NCBI GenBank assembly: GCA_002840835.1
Contig: PHCQ01000022.1
Coordinates: 1-64,000 of the forward strand
Length of the DNA stretch: 64,000 bases
Direction: 5' to 3'
From: Betaproteobacteria bacterium HGW-Betaproteobacteria-16
GTDB lineage: Bacteria > Pseudomonadota > Gammaproteobacteria > Burkholderiales > Burkholderiaceae_C
Shown here: positions 18,677 to 29,416 of the stretch, piece by piece
How positions within the stretch are numbered: the first letter of the stretch is position 1
How the letters are laid out: each line of letters starts with the position of its first letter
Notes under the pieces: generated by a model
Database searches by the model: none
What the model saw: the letters and a program-made list of their open reading frames with translations, nothing else
What the model was told of the DNA's origin: nothing
Position numbers and translations under genes: made by a program

Positions 18677-19318
18677 ATGAACCAGCCTGTACCCCGTGAA
18701 CCACTCAGAACGCCCAACGAACATCGCTTCAGGCTCTTGAAGGCCATGGCCGATGTGGCTGCCCGTAAGGGCTATGCGGAAGCCACCATTGCAGACATCG
18801 TGCGCGAAGCCGGCGTCTCCAAGCGGACCTTCTACGAAAACTTCGAAAGCAAGGACGCGTGCTTTCTTGAGTTGTACCGGTCGGCCAGCCATGCCGCATT
18901 GCAAGCCCTGCGCTCGTCCCTGGCACCTGACAAGCCATGGCAGGCTCAGGTCGAACATGCCTTGAGTACCTACTTCGCCCATCTGGCGGCTGGGCCTGCA
19001 TTGGTGCGCACGCTGTTCGTTGAAATCCATCAGTTGGGTCCGGCCGGCATGCGGGTCAGGCGGGAAGTCATGCAGCACCTGGCGGACTTCATGCTGGAGA
19101 CGGTCAACGCGCCTCTGGCAGCGCCGTCTGGCAGTCGCCCAACGGGAGAGCCACCCATGGCGCTGAGTCGAACCATGGCGCTGGCCGCCGTGGGAGGCAT
19201 CAACGAGTTGGTGCTGGAGTCCATCGAAAAAGGCGAGACTGAACAACTTCAGACACTTTCGTCGGCAGCCGGCGAGGTGGTCCGCGCGTTGACACACGCA
19301 CACTTGAAGGATCAGTAG
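18677..19318 (+). CDS. TetR/AcrR family transcriptional regulator
   Basis: 213 aa from ATG 18677 (MNQPVPREPLRTPNEHRFRLLKA). The N-terminal helix-turn-helix is AEATIADIVREAGVSKRTFYENFESKDACFLELY (about 35-68), the classic TetR pattern. The rest is a helical ligand and dimerisation domain with no recognisable ligand signature. It is divergent from the COG3687 hydrolase gene, and the tandem TGGTACCA palindromes lie between them, which suggests local autoregulated repression. Other genes of this kind often respond to fatty acids, but nothing here shows the ligand. Confidence 0.9.
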   Translation: MNQPVPREPLRTPNEHRFRLLKAMADVAARKGYAEATIADIVREAGVSKRTFYENFESKDACFLELYRSASHAALQALRSSLAPDKPWQAQVEHALSTYFAHLAAGPALVRTLFVEIHQLGPAGMRVRREVMQHLADFMLETVNAPLAAPSGSRPTGEPPMALSRTMALAAVGGINELVLESIEKGETEQLQTLSSAAGEVVRALTHAHLKDQ

Positions 19319-19335
19319 CGCGACTGGCAGGTGCC

Positions 19336-19369
19336 AGAAAAGAGATCGGCCCGCCGAAGCGGGCCGATC
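19336..19369 (-). terminator. Intrinsic terminator of hppA
   Basis: On the minus strand a perfect 11-bp stem GATCGGCCCGC / GCGGGCCGATC with a TTCG tetraloop is followed by TCTTTTCT. It is 20 bp beyond the hppA stop codon. It also faces the end of the TetR gene and may stop transcripts from both sides. Confidence 0.9.
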
Positions 19370-19388
19370 AGTGAGTGGGTGTGCCGCC

Positions 19389-21449
<2,061 letters not shown>

Positions 21450-21751
21450 TTATTTCTCCTGCTCGTTTCGACTTGGAGGGGGCAACGCCTCCGGGGATGC
21501 CCCCGCTGCGTTGCTTCCTCGTTGCCGTCTCGGTGCGCCGCGAAGCGGTGGAGAAGGTCGATTGGCCAACGCAAGCAATTTAGCGGGAATTGCGCTTTGT
21601 GGGAAGGCCAAGGTGCCTGGTGAGAATCGATCCGAAGCTGGGAGTAAGGCTGGAATCAGTAAAATCAGGGTAAATCCTAGGGCTTACGTCGACACCTTTG
21701 CGACGCTCGGTCCGCCCGCGACAGTTTTTTTACCAACCTCCAGCAATCAAA
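21450..21751. other. Divergent intergenic region hppA/ppa
   Basis: About 300 bp without a supported gene. It holds the hppA ribosome-binding site (21456-21460), a GC-rich imperfect hairpin GGGGGCA...TGCCCCC (about 21478-21504), and towards ppa an A/T-richer stretch with TAAAAT near 21660 that could be a -10 box. A T7 run (21724-21731) lies before ppa. No convincing -35/-10 pair was found. Confidence 0.5.
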
Positions 21752-22288
21752 ATGTCCCTCGACAACGTCACCCCTGGCAACAATGTTCCCGAGTCGTTCA
21801 ACGTGATCATCGAAATTCCGATGAACGCCGACCCGATCAAATACGAAGTGGACAAGGAAACCGGGGCCATCTTCGTGGACCGCTTCATGAGCACGGCCAT
21901 GCACTACCCCACCAACTACGGGTATGTGCCCAAGACGCTTTCAGGTGACGGCGACCCGGTCGATGTGCTGGTGATCACGCCGGTGCCGCTGATTCCTGGT
22001 GTGGTGGTGCCTTGCCGCGCCATCGGCATCCTGAAAATGCAGGACGAAGCCGGCGAAGATGGCAAGGTGCTCGCGGTGCCGATCGACAAGATCCTGTCCA
22101 TCTACACCCAATGGCAAAAACCGTCAGACCTCAACCCGATGCGCCTGAACACCATCCAGCATTTCTTTGAGCACTACAAGGACCTGGAGCCAGGCAAGTG
22201 GGTCAAGATTCTGGGCTGGGAAGGCCCGGAAGCCGCGCACAAGGAAATTCTGGACGGCGTGGCCAACTACAACAAACTGCCAGGCTGA
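21752..22288 (+). CDS. ppa: Inorganic pyrophosphatase, family I (soluble)
   Basis: 178 aa from ATG 21752 ([23 protein letters not shown]). Hydrolyses cytosolic pyrophosphate. Active-site signatures: [33 protein letters not shown] (contains the D-x-D-P-x-D metal motif) and the C-terminal [10 protein letters not shown]. Length matches the usual 175-180 aa. It is followed by a strong intrinsic terminator. Having both soluble and membrane pyrophosphatase divergently side by side suggests that pyrophosphate is either dissipated or used for proton pumping depending on expression. Confidence 0.97.
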   Translation: MSLDNVTPGNNVPESFNVIIEIPMNADPIKYEVDKETGAIFVDRFMSTAMHYPTNYGYVPKTLSGDGDPVDVLVITPVPLIPGVVVPCRAIGILKMQDEAGEDGKVLAVPIDKILSIYTQWQKPSDLNPMRLNTIQHFFEHYKDLEPGKWVKILGWEGPEAAHKEILDGVANYNKLPG

Positions 22289-22312
22289 TTTTTCAATTAG
22301 GTGCTCATGAAC

Positions 22313-22353
22313 AAGGGCCTGCCGGATGTACTCCTGGCAGGCCCTTTTCTTTT
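22313..22353 (+). terminator. Intrinsic terminator of ppa
   Basis: AAGGGCCTGCC (22313-22323) pairs perfectly with GGCAGGCCCTT (22336-22346) around a 12-nt loop and runs into TTCTTTTTC. It lies 25 bp after ppa and just before the converging bactofilin operon end. Confidence 0.9.
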
Positions 22354-22367
22354 TCAGCCGGCAGGTT

Positions 22368-22772
22368 TCAGCGTTGCTCTGCGTCGATGTCGCCACGGTA
22401 TTCGATCTTGCCGCGCACGCGAGCTCGCGGGTGCATGTCGATCAGGTCGTCGTAGCTTGCGTCACCGATCAGCGTGGCCGAGCCTGTGATTTCCAGCGCC
22501 TTTCGTGCAATCACCGTGCCGACCACCTTGCCCTCGATGAACACATAGTCGGCTTCGAGCCGGGTGTTTTCGATCACGCCGGTGGCCCCGACATGCAGGG
22601 TGCCTCCGGACTCAAATGTGATGTTGCCCAGCAACCGGCCATCGACCTTGATGCCCTGATCGCTGGCCGTGTGGAAGTTGCCTTCGAACACGGCGCCTTC
22701 TGCAATCAGGCTGGTGATGGCCGTGAGGCGGTCGACAGGAACCAGTCGGGTGGCGGTGGGGTTCTCATTCAT
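22368..22772 (-). CDS. Bactofilin family cytoskeletal protein (third in operon)
   Basis: 134 aa. The central part is the bactofilin beta-helix: ITSLIAEGAVFEGNFHTASDQGIKVDGRLLGNITF, with glycine and hydrophobic residues at rung spacing and a TGVIENTRLEADYVFIEGKVVGTVIA segment. Short polar tails flank it. Bactofilins polymerise without nucleotide into membrane-associated filaments that position cell-wall or motility factors. It is the last gene of a five-gene minus-strand operon, 3 bp after the preceding membrane-protein gene, and most like a canonical stand-alone bactofilin of the three. Confidence 0.88.
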   Translation of the reverse strand: MNENPTATRLVPVDRLTAITSLIAEGAVFEGNFHTASDQGIKVDGRLLGNITFESGGTLHVGATGVIENTRLEADYVFIEGKVVGTVIARKALEITGSATLIGDASYDDLIDMHPRARVRGKIEYRGDIDAEQR

Positions 22773-22775
22773 GAA

Positions 22776-23342
22776 TCAAGGCTCCTTGCTGTGCAGCCCG
22801 ATGTCGGGCTTGAGTTCGGGGTTGGGGGTATTCGTCGTATCGGTGTCTTCAAGGCTGGCGCTGTCTTCTTCCAGTTTGTTTGAAGAAGGGATGTCGCCTT
22901 CACGGCGCAGCTTGATGGGATCTTCCGAATCATCACCATGTCCAGGGGGTGCCGGCGGCGCCTCGCCTTGCGATGCACCATCCACGGGAGCCTGCGTGGC
23001 AGGAAGAGGGTCTGGTACCAAAGGTATTGCGGGGCTGGAGGCGGCTGGGCCCGTGATGACATTCGTTGAGCCAACAGTTCCAGTCAATGCTGCGAGAGTC
23101 GATCTCAGGTATGGCAATCCCCAGATCCATACCGCCATGGCCGTCGCCAAGACCAGGAGTACCGGCAAACCGTACCGGCAGAGCGCCCAGACAGTCCATC
23201 GCACCCGCAGCCTGCGACGACTCACTTCCTTGTCGCGCTGCCAACTTCTTTGCAAGGCTTCGCGACGGAGTCGCTCGGAATCCGGCAGGGGTGCATTTCC
23301 CGTCGTTGCATCGACGGTCTGGACGGTGCTTGTCCACGGCAT
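22776..23342 (-). CDS. Single-span membrane protein in bactofilin operon
   Basis: 188 aa, not recognised. The N-terminal 50 residues are charged and Arg-rich (RRRLRVRW just before the membrane), one transmembrane helix spans about residues 57-79 (GLPVLLVLATAMAVWIWGLPYL), and the remaining 105 residues are Pro/Ala/Asp/Glu-rich and probably disordered in the periplasm. The positive-inside rule puts the N-terminus in the cytoplasm, where bactofilin polymers would lie. It is 17 bp after one bactofilin gene and 3 bp before another, so a role as a membrane anchor or partner of the filaments is plausible but unproven. Confidence 0.75.
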   Translation of the reverse strand: MPWTSTVQTVDATTGNAPLPDSERLRREALQRSWQRDKEVSRRRLRVRWTVWALCRYGLPVLLVLATAMAVWIWGLPYLRSTLAALTGTVGSTNVITGPAASSPAIPLVPDPLPATQAPVDGASQGEAPPAPPGHGDDSEDPIKLRREGDIPSSNKLEEDSASLEDTDTTNTPNPELKPDIGLHSKEP

Positions 23343-23359
23343 GGAGTCTGACAGACCTG

Positions 23360-23977
23360 TCAGTTCTGTGGAGAAGAGGGCGTGGCTCGTTCCAGCGTGG
23401 CATTGAGATCCGCGCCATTGACCTGAATGCGGCCGTAACGCACAAGACCATGCACGCTGGCGGTGTCGTGCAGCGAAACCTCACCCTGGCCCGAATCGAG
23501 GATGCCGTCCGTGTGCCCCATGACCGAGATCTTGTGCGCAGTGATGTCGCCCTTGACCCGCCCGGTCTCTGTCACCACCACGGCCACCTGCACATTCGGC
23601 GCCTGTTTGATATTGCCTTCGATGTGTCCGCCAATGCTGCAGGGACCCCGAAGCTCCGCATTGCCGACAAACCGCATGCCTTCTGCGACCATGCTGCGCG
23701 CTGCCCCGGCTTCCTGTGCATCCAGCACGGGCAAAGCCTGGGTTTCGGGCTTCAGAAGCGGCAGGTGCGCGGGTTGCGAAGGCGGCATGGCATTGCCTAC
23801 GTCGACTTCCATCTGGGTTGCCGGCTGGTCCTGTGGGTCCGGCTGGTATTCCGCATCCGCAGCGTACGGCTCGTTCTGGTCGGTGGGACTGTTTGGCGCA
23901 AATTGGTCGTTCATGTCGGGGTCTTCCTGGTCCTGTTCAAGGTGGCGGTCGGGGTGCAGGTAGCGTTGGGATTTCAT
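23360..23977 (-). CDS. Bactofilin family protein with acidic N-terminal extension
   Basis: 205 aa. The first about 95 residues are acidic and Gln/Pro-rich (QNEPYAADAEYQPDPQDQPATQ) and probably disordered. The bactofilin domain begins about residue 97 (VAEGMRFVGNAELRGPCSIGGHIEGNIKQ) and runs through VTETGRVKGDITAHKISVMG to the C-terminus. The ATG overlaps the stop of the preceding bactofilin gene as ATGA, so the two are translationally coupled. A long N-terminal tail on a bactofilin is unusual and may recruit a partner. Confidence 0.85.
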   Translation of the reverse strand: MKSQRYLHPDRHLEQDQEDPDMNDQFAPNSPTDQNEPYAADAEYQPDPQDQPATQMEVDVGNAMPPSQPAHLPLLKPETQALPVLDAQEAGAARSMVAEGMRFVGNAELRGPCSIGGHIEGNIKQAPNVQVAVVVTETGRVKGDITAHKISVMGHTDGILDSGQGEVSLHDTASVHGLVRYGRIQVNGADLNATLERATPSSPQN

Positions 23978-24417
23978 CGGGGCTTGCCTGGGTGAACTTC
24001 ATGCAGCACCGGCAGGTTGTCGCCCAGTTTGAGCGTCTTGAACGGTCCTTGCAAGTCGGCACCTTCGTACAGCTGCAGGCGGCGAGCCATCAGCGTGCCT
24101 GTGGAGATACCCGTGTTCGCGACATAGGCCATGCCCTGGCATTCCAGTGTGGTGGAGTTCGGGCCTGCGTCCGGGGAGCCCAGGCGCCCGAACAGGTACA
24201 GATCGCCAGTGACCCGGATTCGGCCTCTGACAACGCCGCCCGTCCAGACGATGAGGTTGCCATTGACGTGAAGGAGCCCGGACAAGTCACCTTGCACCAG
24301 CAGCCCGCCCTCGAAGCGGAGCTCACCGCCGAGCTGGCTGCCCGCTGCCACCCGGTTGACCACATTCATGGCCACCGGATCGAGGGTGAGGGTGTCCTGC
24401 GGGGTCTTCAGAGCCAT
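23974..24417 (-). CDS. Bactofilin-like polymer-forming protein (first in operon)
   Basis: 147 aa from ATG 24417 (MALKTPQDTLTLDPVAMNVVNRV); the ORF-track N-terminus is read-through from the overlapping gene. A repetitive beta-helix pattern spans about residues 25-125 (GSQLGGELRFEGGLLVQGDLSGLLHVNGNLIVW and VRGRIRVTGDLYLFGRL). It is more divergent than the other two but keeps the rung periodicity. Its start lies 10 bp inside the preceding small membrane-protein gene and its stop overlaps the next bactofilin start, so the three are coupled. Confidence 0.8.
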   Translation of the reverse strand: MALKTPQDTLTLDPVAMNVVNRVAAGSQLGGELRFEGGLLVQGDLSGLLHVNGNLIVWTGGVVRGRIRVTGDLYLFGRLGSPDAGPNSTTLECQGMAYVANTGISTGTLMARRLQLYEGADLQGPFKTLKLGDNLPVLHEVHPGKPR

Positions 24418-24725
24418 GACTTCAATGTCCAGAAGCCAACGGAAACAAGCAGCGACAACAAGCCGATCCAAGCCAGCCACAGCGCATGCCGTTCCATCCA
24501 CAAACGGCCTTTGCCTGGAAGGCGCCGGGACCGGCCGGGTCTGTCGGTGGTGTGGTCGAGCACCAGCCAGTCCTGCCAGGTTTCGCTGAGCTGGTGGGTG
24601 CCCGTCTTCAGATTGACTTCAAGGCCGGCCGCCGACAGTTCTTTCGGGCCGAGGCGCCGACCAAGCACCACAGAAAATGGTGCGCCCACGATGGTTTGAG
24701 TGAAGAAGGCGTCCGATTCGTTCAT
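24408..24725 (-). CDS. Small C-terminally anchored membrane protein, bactofilin operon
   Basis: 105 aa, not recognised. The first 78 residues are soluble and polar with a basic stretch (RPGRSRRLPGKGRLWMER) directly before one C-terminal transmembrane helix (about 81-100, ALWLAWIGLLSLLVSVGFWTL). This tail-anchored topology would leave the N-terminal domain in the cytoplasm. It is the first gene of the operon and overlaps the first bactofilin gene by 10 bp. Likely a partner of the bactofilins by context only. Confidence 0.72.
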   Translation of the reverse strand: MNESDAFFTQTIVGAPFSVVLGRRLGPKELSAAGLEVNLKTGTHQLSETWQDWLVLDHTTDRPGRSRRLPGKGRLWMERHALWLAWIGLLSLLVSVGFWTLKSWL

Positions 24726-24773
24726 CTGGCGCTAGTGTAGCGAGCCATCAAGGCCCCAGTTGAAACGAGACGC

Positions 24774-25985
24774 TCAGCCCTCTTTCGACTCTGCAACCTG
24801 GACAGGTTGGGGCAGCAAGGACACTCGCTTGACCGGGCTTCGCGCCTCCAGGTGGCGCACATACTGGTCGATACCTTGCCCCTCGCGCACGAGGAATCGC
24901 TCCACCGCATCGGCGAAAGCCGGGTGCGCGAGCCAATGGGCGCTGGTGGTCTTGACCGGTAACAGCGCTCTGGCCATCTTGTGCTCACCCTGGGCGCCCC
25001 CTTCAAACCGGTGGTAGCCATGCTCAATGCACCAGGCAATCGGCTGGTAGTAGCAAGCTTCAAAGTGCAGGCAATCCACCCGCTCCAGCGCGCCCCAGTA
25101 GCGACCATAGGCCACGCCCTGGGCCGGATCTATGGCAATGAGGCTGCAGGCGATGGCTTGCCCCGCCTGCTCGGCCACAAACAGCAGCCAGTTTTCCGGC
25201 ATGGACTGCGCCATGCGAAGAAAAAAATCTCGGTTCAGGTAGGGCGCGTTGCCATGCTCCAGGTAGGTGCGTTCATAGCAGCGGTAGAAAAAATCCCAAT
25301 CTGCTGGGCCAATCTCGCGTCCCCGGCGCCAGCGAAACGTCACACCCGCTTCAGCGACCTTCTTGCGTTCCTGGCGGATCTTCTTGCGCTTTTCCTGCTG
25401 CAGGCTGGCGAGGAAATGTTCAAAGGTGGCGTACGGGCCAGAAATTGATTCGCCGTTCTGCCAGTGAAACTGCACCGTATGGCGGAGCATCAGGCCGTGG
25501 GCTTTGCAAGCGCCCGCATCCTCTGCATTCAGGAAAAGCAGGTGCAGCGAAGAGAGATCTTCCTGGCCCGCGTGCTCCACCAGGGCTTGCACCAAGGCTG
25601 ACCGGGCGTGGGCATTCACCGCCAGCAGCCGCGCCCCTGGCACCGGCGTGAACGGTACAGCCACCAGGGCCTTGGGGTAGTAGTCCAGTCCGTGCTGGCT
25701 GTATGCGTTGGCCCATGCCCAGTCGAAAACGTACTCGCCATAGGAGTGATTCTTCAGGTACATGGGGCAGGCGGCGCAGAGGCGATCGCCCTCCCAGAGC
25801 GTCACGAACCGGGCTTGCCAGCCGGCCTGCGGTCCTGCGCAACCGCTCAGATGCAGCGCAGCCAGGTACTCATGCCGCATGAAAGGGCTGGGGTCGGCCT
25901 CTTGCTTCAGCAGGGCATTCCAGCTCTCTGCCGGCACCTCCATCGGCGAGGAGCAGACCCGGGTGACATAATTCGATCGCGTCAA
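24774..25985 (-). CDS. FemAB-like GNAT family acetyltransferase (PF04339-type)
   Basis: 403 aa from a TTG codon (MTRSNYVTRVCSSPMEVPAESWNALL); ATG 25943 would remove 14 residues that look conserved. Typical sequence: PFMRHEYLAALHLSGC, ACPMYLKNHSYGEYVFDWAWANAYSQHGLDYYPK, QEKRKKIRQERKKV and RFEGGAQGEHKMARALLPV, the pattern of peptidogalycan-biosynthesis/GNAT proteins once called DUF482. Substrate unknown. It is divergent from nadE (105 bp) and 48 bp upstream of the bactofilin operon, reading towards it. Confidence 0.85.
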   Translation of the reverse strand: MTRSNYVTRVCSSPMEVPAESWNALLKQEADPSPFMRHEYLAALHLSGCAGPQAGWQARFVTLWEGDRLCAACPMYLKNHSYGEYVFDWAWANAYSQHGLDYYPKALVAVPFTPVPGARLLAVNAHARSALVQALVEHAGQEDLSSLHLLFLNAEDAGACKAHGLMLRHTVQFHWQNGESISGPYATFEHFLASLQQEKRKKIRQERKKVAEAGVTFRWRRGREIGPADWDFFYRCYERTYLEHGNAPYLNRDFFLRMAQSMPENWLLFVAEQAGQAIACSLIAIDPAQGVAYGRYWGALERVDCLHFEACYYQPIAWCIEHGYHRFEGGAQGEHKMARALLPVKTTSAHWLAHPAFADAVERFLVREGQGIDQYVRHLEARSPVKRVSLLPQPVQVAESKEG

Positions 25986-26090
25986 TTGCAGGCTCCCGGA
26001 AACACTAGGAAGCCATGCATTGGCGCCAGCTGAAATCGCCCCGCCAATCTTCCTGTTTCAGCGGCCGATGCTGTTTCAATTTTTGACTGC

Positions 26091-27788
26091 ATGACACTCT
26101 CAATTTGTGTGGCCCAGCTCAACTTCGTGGTGGGCGACATGGTGGGCAATGCCCAGAAAATCATCGAGGCGGCGCATCAGGCCCACGCCAAGGGTGTGCG
26201 TTTGTTGCTGACCCCTGAGCTGGCCACCTGCGGCTACGCCGCTGAAGACTTGTATTTGCGACCTGCGTTCATCGACGCCTGTGATGATGCCTTGAAAGCC
26301 ATTGCCAGCGCGACCGCAGGTCTTCAGGGGTTGCATCTGGTGGTGGGGCACCCAGCCCGCATCGCTGAGCCGATCAATGAGGCGGTGCGGGACCGCAGCA
26401 GCTCGGTGGCCCAGCTTCACAACGCGGCCAGTGTGGTGCTTGAGGGACAAGTGAAAGCCACGTATGCGAAGCGCAGGCTGCCCAACTACCAGGTGTTCGA
26501 CGAGCGCCGGTACTTCGTCCCTGGTGAAGAAACCTGTGTGTTCGACGTGCCGACCGTTGAGGGGGAGACCGTGCGGGTCGGCCTGCTCATCTGTGAAGAC
26601 GCCTGGTTTGATGAGCCCGCCGCCGACGCCAGGCGTGCCGGCGCCGAGATCCTGGCTGTCATCAATGCATCGCCGTTTCACACAGGCAAAGGAGGCGAGC
26701 GGGAGGCCACCATGCGCCAGCGTGTCTTGGCCACGGGCTTGCCGCTGGTTTATGCGCATCTGGTGGGCGGGCAGGACGAAATCGTGTTCGAAGGGAGAAG
26801 CTTTGTGCTATCGGCAGATGGCACCCTGGCGGGGCGCGCCGTGAGCTTTGAAGAAGCCCTTTTTGACTGCAGTTTCACCCGGCAGCCCCATGGCTGGAAC
26901 ATCGCTTCTTCGACCGACAGGGACCACAGCCAGGAGGCCGATCTGTGGCATGCGCTGGTGCTGGGAGTCCGGGACTACCTGGGAAAGAACGGTTTTCCCG
27001 GTGCCTTGCTGGGCTTGTCGGGCGGCATCGACTCGGCCCTTGTGCTGGCGATCGCCGTGGATGCGCTGGGCAGAGACCGGGTGCGCACGGTGATGATGCC
27101 TTCGCCCTACACGGCCGACATCTCCTGGATGGATGCGCGTGAGATGGCGTCGAGGCTGGGGGTGCGCTACGACGAAATCTCGATTGCGCCCCAGTTCGAG
27201 GCCTTCAAGGCCAGCCTCGCCGACGAATTTGCAGGCCTGCCTGAAGACACCACCGAAGAAAACCTGCAGGCACGCATCCGGGGCACGTTGCTCATGGCGT
27301 TGTCCAACAAATTTGGCAGCATCGTGCTGACCACAGGCAACAAGAGCGAAATGGCCACGGGCTATTGCACCCTGTATGGCGACATGGCTGGCGGCTTTGC
27401 GGTCATCAAGGATGTGGCCAAGACCATGGTGTTCAAGCTCGCCCGGTGGCGTAACGCCCACGATCCCTATGGCACCGGCGCCAACCCGATCCCGGAACGG
27501 ATCATCACGCGCCCGCCCAGCGCCGAATTGCGGCCTGATCAGAAAGATCAGGACAGCCTGCCGGACTATGCCGTGCTCGACGCCATCATCGAGCTCTACA
27601 TGGAGAACGACCGCAGTCCCGCCGATATCGTGGCCAAGGGCTTTGATGCGGCTGACGTGGACAAGGTGGTGCGGCTGATACGCATCAATGAATACAAGCG
27701 TCGGCAGGCACCCGTGGGTATCCGGGTCACGCACCGGAGCTTTGGCAAAGACTGGCGCTACCCGATCACGAGCAAGTACCGGGCATGA
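26091..27788 (+). CDS. nadE: Glutamine-dependent NAD+ synthetase
   Basis: 565 aa two-domain enzyme making NAD+ from deamido-NAD+. The N-terminal nitrilase-type glutaminase domain (1-270) has its catalytic triad in LTPELATCGY (Glu), YAKRRLPNY (Lys) and GLLICEDAW (Cys). The C-terminal synthetase domain has the PP-loop LGLSGGIDSALVLAIAVDALG (about 306) and NKSEMATGYCTLYGD. ATG 26091 is clear. It converges on the asparaginase gene. Needed for all NAD production, so probably essential. Confidence 0.97.
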   Translation: MTLSICVAQLNFVVGDMVGNAQKIIEAAHQAHAKGVRLLLTPELATCGYAAEDLYLRPAFIDACDDALKAIASATAGLQGLHLVVGHPARIAEPINEAVRDRSSSVAQLHNAASVVLEGQVKATYAKRRLPNYQVFDERRYFVPGEETCVFDVPTVEGETVRVGLLICEDAWFDEPAADARRAGAEILAVINASPFHTGKGGEREATMRQRVLATGLPLVYAHLVGGQDEIVFEGRSFVLSADGTLAGRAVSFEEALFDCSFTRQPHGWNIASSTDRDHSQEADLWHALVLGVRDYLGKNGFPGALLGLSGGIDSALVLAIAVDALGRDRVRTVMMPSPYTADISWMDAREMASRLGVRYDEISIAPQFEAFKASLADEFAGLPEDTTEENLQARIRGTLLMALSNKFGSIVLTTGNKSEMATGYCTLYGDMAGGFAVIKDVAKTMVFKLARWRNAHDPYGTGANPIPERIITRPPSAELRPDQKDQDSLPDYAVLDAIIELYMENDRSPADIVAKGFDAADVDKVVRLIRINEYKRRQAPVGIRVTHRSFGKDWRYPITSKYRA

Positions 27789-27849
27789 CGTCAATCTGAA
27801 TTGAGGTGGGGGCCTTTGTGGTGTGCAAGAGCGGGCTGCCTGCTTTACC

Positions 27850-28875
27850 TCAGCTGGCGAAACGCAGCGTCACCACCGGACGCATTTCGCCCACCTCGAT
27901 GCCTGCAGAGTTTTTCAGTGGTGGCGGCGTCAGTGACGACAGTGCCGCGCGACGCCCGTCGTCCAGCCAACCCAGTTGCTCCAGTACCGAGACAAACGCA
28001 ACCATCAATGGCGTGAGCATGCCGTCGCTGCACTTTGCGGCGATCGCCACTCCCCGGCTGAAGCTGGCCATCACCTGCACCCCATCGGCGCCGACCTTGC
28101 TCACCCAGTCGCCGCCGCCCGCGGTCATCAGGGTCAGATCGTTGCGCCCCTGACCACTGACCCACTCTGGGTGCTTGCTCATGGCCTTGGCGATGCGATG
28201 TGGCGTGTCGCCATAAATGGGGTCGGGCTCGGTCAACGTCAGCTGGGCAAATGCACGCGCCAGCGCTTCGAGCGGCATGGCGTAGTTCGGTGCGCTGCAG
28301 CCATCCGTGCCCCTGATCAGCTTGTGCGCGGGCAAACCTGAAAAGTGGCTCACGCTTTGCACGATCTGTTGCTGGACCGGGTGGTCCACGTCCAGGTAGC
28401 CTGCCAGCGGCGCACCCAGGGCATGGGCCAACATCAACATGCCGCCGTGTTTGCCTGAGCAGTTGTGATGCAGCGAGGAGTAGCGGGTACCTGGCGCAGG
28501 GGTTTGGCCCGTTGCACCAAAAAAATACGGGGTATGCGTACCGCAGGCGAGGTCGCTTTCACCTGCGCCAAATCGGGACAGCAGTGCTGCGACGCGATCC
28601 GCATGCATCGGCTCGCCGTTGTGGCTCGCGCAGAGCAGCGCCAGATCCGATTCCTCCAGCCCGTACCGCTTCGCCCAGTGCGCAATCAGCGGCAACGCCT
28701 GAAAAGGCTTGAGGCAAGAGCGCGTGAACATGGGCGACGTCACGTCTCCGGCGCTGGCGAGCAATCGCCCCTGATCATCGACAACGGCAACCGACCCATG
28801 GTGAATGTTCTCTGGATGCCTCCCTCGGTATGTCACTGCGATCGGAACGTGGTGGGGAAGCGAAGTGGGGTGCAT
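27850..28875 (-). CDS. L-asparaginase II family protein (PF06089, rhizobial type)
   Basis: 341 aa. Matches the thermolabile/rhizobial asparaginase family unrelated to E. coli AnsA/AnsB: TRSCLKPFQALPLI (Ser-x-x-Lys), LALLCASHNGEP, HHNCSGKHGGMLMLAHA and GTDGCSAPNYAMPLEALA. The conserved SxxK and Cys/Lys metal-site residues are visible. It probably hydrolyses L-asparagine to aspartate and ammonia. Its gene is divergent from the P-II gene glnB, with a sharp inverted repeat between them, and lies between nadE and glnB, which are usually neighbours in this group. Confidence 0.87.
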   Translation of the reverse strand: MHPTSLPHHVPIAVTYRGRHPENIHHGSVAVVDDQGRLLASAGDVTSPMFTRSCLKPFQALPLIAHWAKRYGLEESDLALLCASHNGEPMHADRVAALLSRFGAGESDLACGTHTPYFFGATGQTPAPGTRYSSLHHNCSGKHGGMLMLAHALGAPLAGYLDVDHPVQQQIVQSVSHFSGLPAHKLIRGTDGCSAPNYAMPLEALARAFAQLTLTEPDPIYGDTPHRIAKAMSKHPEWVSGQGRNDLTLMTAGGGDWVSKVGADGVQVMASFSRGVAIAAKCSDGMLTPLMVAFVSVLEQLGWLDDGRRAALSSLTPPPLKNSAGIEVGEMRPVVTLRFAS

Positions 28876-28923
28876 GGCGCCGATGGAGAGTTGGGGGGTG
28901 ATTTCAGCACAGTTGGGCGCATG

Positions 28924-28942
28924 TTGACCTGGGGCAGGTCAA
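28924..28942. promoter_or_regulatory. Inverted repeat TTGACCTG-GGG-CAGGTCAA
   Basis: A perfect 8+8 bp inverted repeat with a 3-bp spacer lies 49 bp before the asparaginase start and 94 bp before glnB, in their 160-bp divergent region. It has the size and symmetry of a dimeric repressor or activator site. It does not match the NtrC consensus. The regulator is unknown. Confidence 0.5.
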
Positions 28943-28990
28943 GACCCGGAGACGTCCCGGTGCGGCGTGAGGATGAGGGATGCGTGTTAA

Positions 28991-29374
<384 letters not shown>

Positions 29375-29416
29375 GTTCGGAGCGGGGAAGCTTCGCTCGC
29401 GTTGCCCGCCCGCGGT

